Shown here piece by piece: positions 7,664-16,380 of a stretch of DNA of 64,000 bases. The notes beneath the pieces were generated by a model, which ran no database searches, was not told where the DNA came from, and worked only from the letters and a program-made list of their open reading frames with translations. This DNA is from JASHSH01 sp036490215 (GTDB lineage Bacteria > Pseudomonadota > Alphaproteobacteria > Rhodospirillales > Magnetospirillaceae). Position numbers and translations under genes: made by a program. The stretch lies in NCBI GenBank assembly GCA_036490215.1, contig DASXEH010000036.1:1-64000 (forward strand). The letters run 5' to 3'. The first letter of the stretch is position 1, and each line of letters opens with the position of its first letter.

Positions 7664-9211
7664 ATGGAAACCGCAAAGCGCATCGTCTCGCTCTGGCTTC
7701 CCGATTTCGGCACCGACCGGCTGACGCGGCGCAACCCTGATCAGTGCGACCGGCCACTGGCCACCATCATCAAGCATCATGGTGCACTGGCGGTGGCCGC
7801 GACCAATGAGGCCGCGCGCGAGGCCGGTGTGCATCACGGCCAGGCCTTGGCCGATGCCCGCTCCCTCTGCCCTGCGATCAAGACCGTCGGCGCCGATCCG
7901 GCCGCCGAGATGGAAACCCTGACCCAAATCGCACGCTGGTGCACCCAATGGTCGCCTTGGACATCGGTCGAATCTCTGAGCGTCGATGGCCGCGCCGGCT
8001 TGTGGATCGATGCCACCGGCTGCGCCCATCTGTTCGGCGGCGAACAGGCCATGCTCGACAACATGATTGCGCGCCTCGCCGCCGTGGGATTTACCGCCCG
8101 CGCAGCCATCGCCGACTCGCCCGCTGCCGCCTGGGCGATGGCCCATTTCGGCATCGATGAGGACAAGACCACGGCCATCGTGCCCGAGGGCGCCGCGCGG
8201 CAATGGCTGGCCGGACTTCCCGTGATGGCGCTACGCCTGCCGCCGCCGATGATCGAAACCCTGCGGCGGCTGGGCCTGCGTCGCATTGGCGACCTGGCCG
8301 CCCTACCCCGCGCGCCGCTGGCCGCGCGTTTTGGCTCGCATTTGCCGCAGCGCCTCGACCAATTGATCGGCGAGGCGCCCGAACCGATCTGTCCCGACCG
8401 GCCGGTGATTCCCTATCAAGCGCGCATGGCCTTCCCCGAGCCGATCGCGACGACGGAAGGCGTGAAACTGGCGCTGACCCGGCTGATCGAACCGCTGTGC
8501 CGCGCTCTCGAACGTGACCGGAAAGGTGCGCGGCGGCTCGACCTGACCCTCTATCGCGTCGACGGGACCTTGGCCGAGATCACGGTCGGCACCGCCGCAC
8601 CGACGCGGGCGCCCAAACATCTCAACCGCCTGTTCGCCGAAAAGCTCGGTGAGATCGATGCCGGTTTCGGGATCGAGGCGATCGTTCTTGTCATCCCCAT
8701 CGTCGATCCTTTGGCGGCCTATCAGATCGATCTGCCGGAGGAACGTCTCTCTTCCGGCATGGCCGGTGCGGAACTGACGCAACTGGTCGATCGGCTGAGC
8801 CAAAGGCTGGGCAGCGATTCGGTCATCCGCCAGGCGCCACGCGGCAGCCATATCCCGGAACGCGCAATTCAGGGCGCTGCGCCTTTGGGCCGTCTGCCCG
8901 CTGGCACAACCGATCCACGTGCCCGGCCGGTGACGCTGATGCGCCGCCCCGAGCCGGTGCAGACCGTTTCGCCGCCTGATGTCACGCCCGAGGCGCCGCC
9001 GACCGCGTTCCGCTGGCGCGGCGAGACCCATCGCGTCGCCCGTGCCGAGGGACCGGAACGCATTGTCGCCGAATGGTGGCATGCCGCGACTCCGCCGCCG
9101 CCGACGGCGTTTCGCGACTATTGGCGGATCGAAGACGCGCAAGGATTGCGCTGGTGGTTGTTTCGCGACGGCGCGGGTGGACGCTGGTTCCTGCACGGAA
9201 TGCTGGCCTGA
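7664..9211 (+). CDS. imuB: ImuB, inactive Y-family polymerase homologue
   Basis: This 515-residue protein has the Y-family polymerase core (about 1-350) and an ImuB-type C-terminal tail. The catalytic Asp of Y-family motif I is absent: the matching strand reads RIVSLWLPDFG at 6-16. The SIDE-type Asp-Glu pair is also missing, the region reading SVDGRAGLWIDATGCAHLFG. Known ImuB proteins share these losses and act as a hub that binds the beta clamp, ImuA and DnaE2. ATG 7664 was chosen because GAGG lies 5 bases upstream and the family sequence begins here; the open frame extending back to 7544 lies within imuA. No dnaE2 follows; the next gene is a nucleotidyltransferase. Confidence 0.88.
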   Translation: METAKRIVSLWLPDFGTDRLTRRNPDQCDRPLATIIKHHGALAVAATNEAAREAGVHHGQALADARSLCPAIKTVGADPAAEMETLTQIARWCTQWSPWTSVESLSVDGRAGLWIDATGCAHLFGGEQAMLDNMIARLAAVGFTARAAIADSPAAAWAMAHFGIDEDKTTAIVPEGAARQWLAGLPVMALRLPPPMIETLRRLGLRRIGDLAALPRAPLAARFGSHLPQRLDQLIGEAPEPICPDRPVIPYQARMAFPEPIATTEGVKLALTRLIEPLCRALERDRKGARRLDLTLYRVDGTLAEITVGTAAPTRAPKHLNRLFAEKLGEIDAGFGIEAIVLVIPIVDPLAAYQIDLPEERLSSGMAGAELTQLVDRLSQRLGSDSVIRQAPRGSHIPERAIQGAAPLGRLPAGTTDPRARPVTLMRRPEPVQTVSPPDVTPEAPPTAFRWRGETHRVARAEGPERIVAEWWHAATPPPPTAFRDYWRIEDAQGLRWWLFRDGAGGRWFLHGMLA

Positions 9212-9238
9212 CGCCAAGCGACGCGCCAAGATAGCGCC

Positions 9239-9841
9239 ATGCCCAAAGAACGCCCGCCCATCATCGGACTTCTGCTTGCAGCGGGACGCGCGAGCCGATT
9301 CCGCGCGGCCACCGGCCGCGACAAGCTGGCCGAACCGATTCCGCTCGGCCTGCCTTATGCCGGGATTCCTGTCATCGCCGCAGCCCTGAGCGCCCTGCGC
9401 CCGGCCGTAGACGAAGTCATAGCCGTGGTCAGCGAGAGCAATGCCCGCGCCATCGGTCTGGTCGAAGCACTCGGCGCGACCGCCATTCGTTGCAGCAGCG
9501 GCGGTACAGGCGAGTCGATTGCACTGGGCGTGAATGCGCGGCCCGATGCCGGCGGCTGGGTTGTGGCGCTGGCCGACATGCCCTTCATTCGCAGCGAGAC
9601 GATCCGCGCCATCGCCAAAGGCCTGGAGCGGGCTGATCTCGTCGCACCCAGCTACAAGGGACAGCGCGGTCATCCGGTCGGTTTCGGCAAGGCCCACGGT
9701 GCTACCCTCGCCACCCTCACCGGCGACGAAGGCGCGCGCGCCATTCTCAAATTGGTTGAGCCTTTGATCATCGAGACCGACGACGTCGGCACGGTCACTG
9801 ATATCGATAGCCCCGAGGACTGGAAAGCCGCGCGGATCTGA
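9239..9841 (+). CDS. MobA-like NTP transferase (MocA-type molybdenum cofactor cytidylyltransferase family)
   Basis: This 200-residue protein has the nucleotide-binding start IIGLLLAAGRASRF (residues 6-19) with a later Lys (DKLAEP). ALADMPFI near residue 100 carries the metal-binding Asp. This is the pattern of MocA/MobA-type enzymes that add CMP or GMP to molybdopterin, and of related sugar-nucleotide transferases. It starts 27 bases after imuB and may share its transcript. There are no molybdoenzyme or XdhC genes in the window, so the molybdenum link rests only on family resemblance. Confidence 0.8.
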   Translation: MPKERPPIIGLLLAAGRASRFRAATGRDKLAEPIPLGLPYAGIPVIAAALSALRPAVDEVIAVVSESNARAIGLVEALGATAIRCSSGGTGESIALGVNARPDAGGWVVALADMPFIRSETIRAIAKGLERADLVAPSYKGQRGHPVGFGKAHGATLATLTGDEGARAILKLVEPLIIETDDVGTVTDIDSPEDWKAARI

Positions 9842-9867
9842 TCCGCGCGACGTTTAGTTTCCAGGAG

Positions 9868-10533
9868 TTACAGGAACTTCGCGAAATGCGCCGTGGTGCG
9901 TTTCCAGGCTTCATCACGCGCAGCTTCGTTGAACGAACCGCGCTGGTCGCAGGCGAAACCGTGGCCGGCGTCGTAGAGGAACATCGGAATCTGCGGCTGC
10001 GCGGCCTTGATCTCATCGACCGTCGTCAGCGGAATACCGTGATCTTCTTTGCCGAAATGGCAGATGGTCGGAGCGATCGGCTTTTCGTTTTTGAAACGCT
10101 GAATCGCGCCGCCGTAGTAGCAGACGGCCGCGTTAAACTTCAGCCGCGCCGCGGCCAACCATGCAACCGTTCCGCCGAAGCAATAGCCGGTGATGCCGAC
10201 CGAGCCCAGCGACGAGACGGAAGCGCGCGCCGCCTCGACATCGAGCGGCACCTTCTCCCAGTCGAGCTTGCCCATGATCTCGCGGCCCTTGGCGACGTCG
10301 GCTTCAGTATAGCCGATATCGAGGCCGCGATGGACGCGGTCGAACAGTGCCGGCGCCACGGCGAGATAACCGAGCTTCGCGAACCGCTCCGTGACGTCGC
10401 GGATATGGCCGTTGACGCCAAAGATTTCTTGGATAACGACGATGCCCGCTTTGGCTTGGCCAGCGGGCGGCGCCCACCAAGCCTGAAACTTATGCCCATC
10501 CGACGCCGTCAGCGTAACGAACTCAGCCGCCAT
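9868..10533 (-). CDS. Dienelactone hydrolase family protein
   Basis: This 221-residue alpha/beta hydrolase of the DLH family has the Cys nucleophile in GYCFGG (C118), an Asp in GKEDHGIP (D164) and the His in YDAGHGF (H191). The early Glu (E36) that pairs with Cys in dienelactone hydrolases is also present. ATG 10533 is the start because a strong GGAGGAGA lies about 6 bases before it; the frame extends to 10566 without such a site. The natural substrate could be a dienelactone or another lactone or ester; no aromatic ring-cleavage genes are adjacent. It is divergent from the 2-hydroxyacid dehydrogenase gene. Confidence 0.88.
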   Translation of the reverse strand: MAAEFVTLTASDGHKFQAWWAPPAGQAKAGIVVIQEIFGVNGHIRDVTERFAKLGYLAVAPALFDRVHRGLDIGYTEADVAKGREIMGKLDWEKVPLDVEAARASVSSLGSVGITGYCFGGTVAWLAAARLKFNAAVCYYGGAIQRFKNEKPIAPTICHFGKEDHGIPLTTVDEIKAAQPQIPMFLYDAGHGFACDQRGSFNEAARDEAWKRTTAHFAKFL

Positions 10534-10627
10534 TGTTCTCCTCCACCAGGGTGGTGCATTGTGCAACGGCTTTCCGCCCGACGCCAGTTGCGTCTATTGT
10601 ACGGGCGCAAAAGGAGAAATCGTCGCT

Positions 10628-11581
10628 ATGGCCGCTAAAAAAACCGAGATTGTGACCCTTGCCCAGCTGCTGCCCTTCGTCGAGGAATGGCTCGACCAGA
10701 ATTTCACCGTCCACCGCGTCTGGCAAGCCAAGGACCGGGCGGCCGCGATTGCCGCGGTACGCGACACAGTCGAGGGAATTGCAACCATTGGTCACACCAA
10801 GGTCGACGGCGCCCTGCTCGATAGCCTGCCCAAGGCCAAGATCGTCAGTCTGATGAGTGTCGGCTACGACGCGATCGACGTGGCGGCCTGTAAAGCGCGC
10901 GGCGTGGCCGTTACCAATACCCCCGATGTGCTGAATAACGACGTGGCCGATCTGGCATTGGCCTTGCTGATCGCAACGGCGCGCAAGATCGTGGCCGGCG
11001 ATACCTATGTCCGGGCCGGCGATTGGGCGATCAAAGGCCACATGGCGCTCGCCACCGCCGTCTACGGCAAGACCGTGGGTATCCTCGGCCTCGGGCGCAT
11101 CGGCAAGGAGATCGCCAAGCGCGCCGAAGCCTTCAATTTGAAGATCGTCTATGGCGGCCGCTCGAAGGTAGCGGGTGTGCCCTACACCTATTATCCCGAT
11201 GTCATCGATCTGGCGAAGAACTGCGATTTCCTGGTCGTCATGGTGCCCGGCGGTGCGGCGACGCGTCATATGATCAACGCCAAGGTGCTTGAGGCGCTGG
11301 GCCCGCGCGGTTATCTGATCAATATCGCACGCGGCTCGGTGGTCGACGAGAAAGCGCTCATCGTCGCGTTGACGAACAAGATGATCGCCGGCGCCGGTCT
11401 CGATGTGTTCGAGGACGAGCCCAATGTGCCGAAAGAGCTGTTCGCGTTCGACACGGTGGTGCTGCAGCCGCATGTCGGCAGCGCCACAAATGAGACGCGC
11501 GCGGCGATGGGCCAGCTGATGCTCAACAACCTGCTCGCCCACTTCGCGGGCAAGCCGTTGCTGACGCCAATATCGGCCTAA
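10628..11581 (+). CDS. D-2-hydroxyacid dehydrogenase (glyoxylate/hydroxypyruvate reductase-like)
   Basis: This 317-residue NAD(P)-dependent oxidoreductase has the Rossmann motif GLGRIG (154-159). The catalytic Arg lies in ARGSVVD (R235), the Glu in FEDEP (E264) and the His in QPHVGSAT (H282). After the second Rossmann strand the sequence is YGGRSK without an acidic residue, which favours NADPH over NADH, as in GhrB-type glyoxylate and 2-ketogluconate reductases. ATG 10628 follows AAGGAG by 11 bases. The stop codon overlaps the stop of the aldolase/dehydrogenase fusion on the other strand by 4 bases (CTAA). Confidence 0.88.
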   Translation: MAAKKTEIVTLAQLLPFVEEWLDQNFTVHRVWQAKDRAAAIAAVRDTVEGIATIGHTKVDGALLDSLPKAKIVSLMSVGYDAIDVAACKARGVAVTNTPDVLNNDVADLALALLIATARKIVAGDTYVRAGDWAIKGHMALATAVYGKTVGILGLGRIGKEIAKRAEAFNLKIVYGGRSKVAGVPYTYYPDVIDLAKNCDFLVVMVPGGAATRHMINAKVLEALGPRGYLINIARGSVVDEKALIVALTNKMIAGAGLDVFEDEPNVPKELFAFDTVVLQPHVGSATNETRAAMGQLMLNNLLAHFAGKPLLTPISA

Positions 11582-13620
11582 CGCAGACTCGCTTCGATAT
11601 TGCCGCCGTCCACGGTCATCACATGGGCGGTGGTACGCTCCGCTTGGGCCAGGGCGACGAAAGCCTCACCCACGTGCCGGGCCTCGACTTCGCGCTTGAG
11701 CAGATTGCCGGCCATATAGGTCTCGGGCGTGACGCCGCGCGCGGCGGCGCGTTCGTTGATGAACACGTCGTTGAGCAGGCCTGAGCGGATGCGGTCGGCA
11801 TTGACGCCGTTGACGCGTATCCCCTCGCCGCCCAATTCCAGCGCCAACTGTTTGAGCAGGAAGAAGGTGGTGGCCTTGGGCAGCCCATAGGCCGCGAAGC
11901 CTTTACCCGGATTGACGGCCTGTTTCGAGACATTGATCAGAATCTGGCCGCCGCGCCCCTGCGCCCGGAAGATCGCCACGGCGCTTTGCGCAAAATAGTG
12001 ATGGGCGAAGAAGTTGAGTTCGAGGCTGGCGCGCAGCACCGCATCGTCGAGCGTCGCCACGTCGCCGGTGAAAGCCGCGCCGGCATTGCTGACCAAGATG
12101 TCGAGCCCGCCGAATCGCTTCACGCAGGCGTTCACCGCCTCCTGCGCAGCGCCTTGCTTGGTGATGTCGATCGCGATGCCACCGTGATCGCGACCGAAAG
12201 CCTTCAGCGCATCGCTCAGCGTCTGCTCCTCGCGATCGACCAGGAACACTGTGGCGCCGCGTGACTTGAAGGCTTGGGCCGCGGCCCGGCCGATAGCGCC
12301 CGCTCCACCAGTGACCAATACGATCCGGCCTTGGAATGCCGGTGCGCTCGCCTTACCGAGCTTGGCCTGTTCGAGCGACCAGTATTCCATGTCGAACAGA
12401 TCGGCCTCGCCGATCGAGCGGAAACCGCCGGCGCTTTCGCCCAGGGTCATGACCCGCAGCGTCTGTTCTGCGAGGTCGCCGGCGATACGCGCGGCCGCGG
12501 CACTCGCGCCCATACCGATGACGCCGACACCTGGAATCCAGGCGACATTGGGCGTCGGGATCAGCATGACCTTTTTGGTCTTCGAGTGCGCCGCATTGCG
12601 TCCGAAATAGGCTTCGTAGTCCTTCATAAAGGTTGCGATCTTGGCGGCGATCGGTGCCTTCCCATTGGCGAGATCGTCGCGCGACAGGACGAGCGGATAG
12701 CCCTTGGTTCGGATCACGTGATCGGGCGTGGCCACGCCGCGCGTGGCAAGATCGGCCATGTCCTCACGTTCGAGGAAGGCCAGCACATCGTCGCCCGCGC
12801 GCAGATCGAGGATCGGCATCGCCGCATCGCGATTCTTCGAGCCTGCATCGGCCAGTGCGCCACGTAAGGCTGCCAGCCCGGCATGGGGAACGGTCGCGGC
12901 TTTCGGCTGAGCCGGCTTCGCATTGCGCCGCTTGGCGAACCACATAGCCGCCTCGTCCACATGATTGATCATGAGGTCATAGGACTCACGCGCGGTTGCG
13001 CCGAAGGTGAAGTGCCCGTGATTGACGAGCAGCAGTCCCTCAACGTGAGGATTGGCCTCGTAGGCCTCGGCAGCGGCTTTCGCCAGCGCAAAGCCCGGCA
13101 TCACATAGGGCACCAGCGCGATACGGTTGCCATAGATTTCGCGCGCGACCTTTTCGGCATCCGGCAGATTGGCCAGTGCCAGCATCTCGGTCGCATGGGT
13201 ATGATCGACATAGATATGCGGCAGATACGCATGCAACAGCGTCTCGACCGATGGATTGGGGCTGGTCGTGTCGAGCAGATTGCAGCGCTGGATGTTGACC
13301 ATGTCTTCGTCGGACAGCGCGTCGAGGTCGCGCAGACGCAACAGCCCATCCATGCGGACGCCAGGCAACCCCGCCGCCTCAATCGTGTCGAGGTCCCAGC
13401 CGCTGCCTTTCACATGCAGCACATCGATCTCTTGGCCGAACAGATCGCGCCGCTTCACCTTAACCGAGGTGTTGCCACCGCCGTGCATCGCGAGTTCAGG
13501 GTTCTGCCCGATCAGGCGCGAGGTGTAGACCCGCAATGCCACAAGCTGATCGGCCTTATCCGCACCGGCCTTTGCCACAACGGCTGCCGCGTCCTCGTCG
13601 CGCCACATATTTTCAACCAT
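11578..13620 (-). CDS. Bifunctional class II aldolase / short-chain dehydrogenase (RhaD-type fusion)
   Basis: This 680-residue fusion has an N-terminal class II aldolase domain with HGGGNTSVK (46-54) and zinc-site histidines in DHTHATEML near 138. From about residue 430 it has an SDR domain with the nucleotide motif TGGAGAIG (about 436-443) and a YGLPK active-site motif near 575. Fusions of this kind cleave ketose 1-phosphates such as rhamnulose 1-phosphate and oxidise the lactaldehyde formed. No rhamnose isomerase or kinase is present here, so the sugar is uncertain. It is the last gene of a minus-strand run with a P450 and a thioesterase, 35 bases after the latter. The ATG has GGAAGA just upstream. 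Confidence 0.88.
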   Translation of the reverse strand: MVENMWRDEDAAAVVAKAGADKADQLVALRVYTSRLIGQNPELAMHGGGNTSVKVKRRDLFGQEIDVLHVKGSGWDLDTIEAAGLPGVRMDGLLRLRDLDALSDEDMVNIQRCNLLDTTSPNPSVETLLHAYLPHIYVDHTHATEMLALANLPDAEKVAREIYGNRIALVPYVMPGFALAKAAAEAYEANPHVEGLLLVNHGHFTFGATARESYDLMINHVDEAAMWFAKRRNAKPAQPKAATVPHAGLAALRGALADAGSKNRDAAMPILDLRAGDDVLAFLEREDMADLATRGVATPDHVIRTKGYPLVLSRDDLANGKAPIAAKIATFMKDYEAYFGRNAAHSKTKKVMLIPTPNVAWIPGVGVIGMGASAAAARIAGDLAEQTLRVMTLGESAGGFRSIGEADLFDMEYWSLEQAKLGKASAPAFQGRIVLVTGGAGAIGRAAAQAFKSRGATVFLVDREEQTLSDALKAFGRDHGGIAIDITKQGAAQEAVNACVKRFGGLDILVSNAGAAFTGDVATLDDAVLRASLELNFFAHHYFAQSAVAIFRAQGRGGQILINVSKQAVNPGKGFAAYGLPKATTFFLLKQLALELGGEGIRVNGVNADRIRSGLLNDVFINERAAARGVTPETYMAGNLLKREVEARHVGEAFVALAQAERTTAHVMTVDGGNIEASLR

Positions 13621-13655
13621 CGACGTCTTCCACCCTGTTCGTTTTGTTTATCTGT

Positions 13656-14093
13656 TCAAAGATAGGCAGAAAGCTTCTGCCGCAGATCCTCCGAGAGTTC
13701 CTTAGGCCGGCGCGTTTGCCGGTCCAAAATGACGCCGATGATTTCGGCGGTGGCCACGCAAGTATCTCCATCGAAGATGGCTGCGGTCATCCCGACCGAG
13801 GTACGGCCAAGCTTCGTGATCCGCGTGCCGATCCGCACCGGCGTATCGAGCATCAATTCCCGGCGATAGTCGATCGTTTGCCGCACCAGCGCGAAAGGAT
13901 CGCAATCGCCGACCAGGGGCATGCCGGCCGCACGCAGTAGAATCACCCGCGCCGTCTCGAAATAGGTGCTGTAGACGGCGCTGTTGAGATGGCTGAGCGC
14001 ATCCAGATCGCGATAGCGCACCCGGTCTTCGATCCAATGACGATAGAAGGCGGCCCTCAGCCGTTCATCGGCAACTTCGGCACTCATATTCAA
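13656..14093 (-). CDS. Hotdog-fold acyl-CoA thioesterase (4HBT family)
   Basis: This 145-residue protein has the 4-hydroxybenzoyl-CoA thioesterase signature RYRDLDALSHLNSAVY (27-42). The expected catalytic Asp is D31, followed by the typical H35 and N37. It is predicted to hydrolyse an acyl-CoA in the cytosol. It starts only 7 bases after the stop codon of the P450 gene, so the two are very likely co-transcribed. The acyl substrate cannot be read from sequence. Confidence 0.85.
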   Translation of the reverse strand: MNMSAEVADERLRAAFYRHWIEDRVRYRDLDALSHLNSAVYSTYFETARVILLRAAGMPLVGDCDPFALVRQTIDYRRELMLDTPVRIGTRITKLGRTSVGMTAAIFDGDTCVATAEIIGVILDRQTRRPKELSEDLRQKLSAYL

Positions 14094-14100
14094 TTCGGTC

Positions 14101-15459
14101 CTATCGTCGCTTCGCTGTGACCCAAAGCCCGCTCGCCGGCCGCAGCGTGATCAGGCCGACCGGCTCGACCGGACGCTCCGGCACGAGCGCAATGCGCCAA
14201 CGTTGCGCGGTTGCGGCCAGGATCGTCAATGCCTCGGTTATGGCGAAGCTGTTGCCGATGCAAATACGCGGACCGCCGCCAAAGGGCAGATAGGCGAAAC
14301 GGTGCCGGTCCGCCCCATTGCCCGGCGCGAATCGTTCCGGATCGAATCGCTCGGGATCGGGCCAGAGCGTCGGGTTGCGATGCGTCGTATGCGGGCTGAT
14401 CGTGATCATCGAGCCCGCAGGAATCCTCGTTCTGCCCAAGATGTCGTCATGCAGCGCGGTGCGCGAGATGGAATGCGCCGGCGGATAGAGGCGAATCGCC
14501 TCTTCGACCACCATTCGCGCATAGGGAAGCTTGGCCAGATCCTCATAGGCCGGCACGCGGCCTTGTAGTGCTTGATCCACTTCGGCTTCCAGCCGCGCGG
14601 CAACGTCGGGATGTTGTGCCAGAAGATACCAGGTCCAGGTCAGCGCATTCGATGTGGTCTCGTGACCGGCGAGGAAGATCGTCATGACCTCGTCACGCAA
14701 CTGAGTGGGCGTCATCCCCTCGCCCGTTTCCGGATCGCGCGCCGCCAGAAGCATTGACAGGAGATCGCCGCGGTCCTGCTCGTCGGCGCGACGCGGCGCG
14801 ACAAAGCCCTCAATCAGCGCATCGAGTTCGGCCACGGCATCGCGATAGGCCTTCGGAACGCGGCGTGGCATGATTTCCGGAAACCCGAACATGTCGAGCA
14901 CGCCGGGCTTGGCATACTCCATCACGGTGCCGAGAAGCCGGCGCACGTCTTGGACCACACCCGAGACGTTAGCCGAGAACATCGTCTTGGCGATGATTTC
15001 GAGCGTGACGCCCATCAGTGCTTCGGAGAGATCGAACGCGCGCCCCTCCGGCCAGGTATCGGCCCAAGCCGCCGAGCTTGTCGCCATCGTCGCAACAAAA
15101 CCGGCGATACGTTTGTGATGGAAAGCCGGCGCGGCGATGCGCCGTTGCCGCCGCCAGAAATCCCCCTCGCTGGTCAGCAGCCCTTTGCCGACCAGCGGCT
15201 CGAGAAGGCGCCGCATGATATGGCTTTTGACGTAGTTGGCTGCGTTCGTAACGAGAATGTGTTCGATATATTCGGGCTTGTTGACGAAATACGATCGCAG
15301 GAACAGGAAGCGGTTGTAGATCAGCGGCCGGCTGTAGACCTCCGGGCTGAGTACCGAAAGCTGATCGCGGCGCAAACGGCGCATGAACTCGATCGGCCCC
15401 ATCTGCGGGGGGATCGTGATCGTGCTCACCGGATCGACCGTGCCACTGCTGCCGTCCAT
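14101..15459 (-). CDS. Cytochrome P450
   Basis: This 452-residue soluble P450 has no membrane anchor. The I-helix oxygen-activating motif is LAGHETTSN, the K-helix motif is EEAIRLYPP, and the haem loop is FGGGPRICIGNS with the axial cysteine at C400. It needs separate redox partners, and no ferredoxin or ferredoxin reductase gene lies in the window. It is first in a run with a thioesterase and the aldolase/SDR fusion, and divergent from the DUF2066 gene across a 75 bp gap. Substrate unknown; bacterial P450s of this length act on terpenoids, fatty acids or xenobiotics. Confidence 0.95.
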   Translation of the reverse strand: MDGSSGTVDPVSTITIPPQMGPIEFMRRLRRDQLSVLSPEVYSRPLIYNRFLFLRSYFVNKPEYIEHILVTNAANYVKSHIMRRLLEPLVGKGLLTSEGDFWRRQRRIAAPAFHHKRIAGFVATMATSSAAWADTWPEGRAFDLSEALMGVTLEIIAKTMFSANVSGVVQDVRRLLGTVMEYAKPGVLDMFGFPEIMPRRVPKAYRDAVAELDALIEGFVAPRRADEQDRGDLLSMLLAARDPETGEGMTPTQLRDEVMTIFLAGHETTSNALTWTWYLLAQHPDVAARLEAEVDQALQGRVPAYEDLAKLPYARMVVEEAIRLYPPAHSISRTALHDDILGRTRIPAGSMITISPHTTHRNPTLWPDPERFDPERFAPGNGADRHRFAYLPFGGGPRICIGNSFAITEALTILAATAQRWRIALVPERPVEPVGLITLRPASGLWVTAKRR

Positions 15460-15534
15460 CGCCCCTCTGCTCCCTCGGCGCCAATGATAGCCGATCTGGG
15501 CGACGGCGTCCGCCCGGCTGTGCTAAACTGGCAT

Positions 15535-16356
15535 ATGCACCGCATTTTCGCCGGCCCGATCCTTGCCGCAACTGTACTGCTTTCCATCCCCGCGCACGCC
15601 GCCGACCAAGTCGCGGCGCTTTATCAGGCGCGCACGATCGTCACCGGCCAGCGCGAACCGGAGCGGATGGTGGGTTTCGGTGTCTGCCTGCAGGACGTAC
15701 TGATTAAGGTCTCGGGTAATCCGCGCCTAGCCGATGATCCGCATGTCGGGCCGATGAAGATGACCGCCAGCCACTTCGTCACCGCCTTCCGCTATCACGA
15801 CCGCAAGGAAGGCATTCCGGTCCATGACGAGCAAGGCACGCGCGACCGGCCTTACGATCTCTTCTGCGCCTTCAACCGCACAGGTGTCGATGCCCTGCTC
15901 GCCTCGCTACACGAGAAGCCCTGGATCGCGCCGCGCCCGAAGATCGCGGTGTTTCTGGGCGTTCAACACGGTGTGCTCGATTACGTGCTGACCCGCGATA
16001 ATCCGCATGCCTTGGATCAACGCGCGTCGCTGCAGCAAGAGGCCGACCGGCGTGGCATTGCTGTGGCGATCCCGGACACGGCACAGGCGGAGGCGGATCA
16101 CCTCACCGTGCGTGGCCTTGCCGCCGCTGGTCCTGTGCGCCCCGAGATCGCCGCCCAGGCCATCGGCGCCGATCTTGCCCTGTCGGGCAGTTTGGTTTGG
16201 GATGACAAGATACTGGGCTGGATTTGCCAGTGGCGTTTCGCTTGGCATAACCGGCTCTATCGTTGGCGCCTGCGCGGCGTGTCTTTCGACGAAGCCTTTC
16301 GTAGCGGGATCGGCGGCGTAGCGCTCATCCTGTCCGGACATCGTCCGCCCACCTGA
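15535..16356 (+). CDS. DUF2066 domain protein, secreted
   Basis: This 273-residue protein starts with a typical signal peptide (HRIFAGPILAATVLL, then AHAA as cleavage region near residue 22), so it is probably periplasmic. The rest fits the uncharacterised DUF2066 family: an early region with Cys (GVCLQDVLIKVSGNP), a long middle part, and a C-terminal section rich in Trp (GWICQWRFAWHNRLYRWRL). The frame is open far upstream, but that stretch lies antisense to the P450 gene; ATG 15535 directly precedes the signal peptide. Function unknown. Confidence 0.75.
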   Translation: MHRIFAGPILAATVLLSIPAHAADQVAALYQARTIVTGQREPERMVGFGVCLQDVLIKVSGNPRLADDPHVGPMKMTASHFVTAFRYHDRKEGIPVHDEQGTRDRPYDLFCAFNRTGVDALLASLHEKPWIAPRPKIAVFLGVQHGVLDYVLTRDNPHALDQRASLQQEADRRGIAVAIPDTAQAEADHLTVRGLAAAGPVRPEIAAQAIGADLALSGSLVWDDKILGWICQWRFAWHNRLYRWRLRGVSFDEAFRSGIGGVALILSGHRPPT

Positions 16357-16380
16357 TCATTCCAAGGAAACCTGCCTCTA

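Noticed and set aside
8303..9697. 464-codon open frame on the minus strand
   Set aside because: It lies antisense to imuB and the nucleotidyltransferase gene and is a product of high GC and codon bias. Its translation shows no recognisable motif.
14950..15534. Upstream extension of the DUF2066 frame
   Set aside because: This part is antisense to the P450 gene. The signal peptide begins at ATG 15535, so the extension is not part of the protein.
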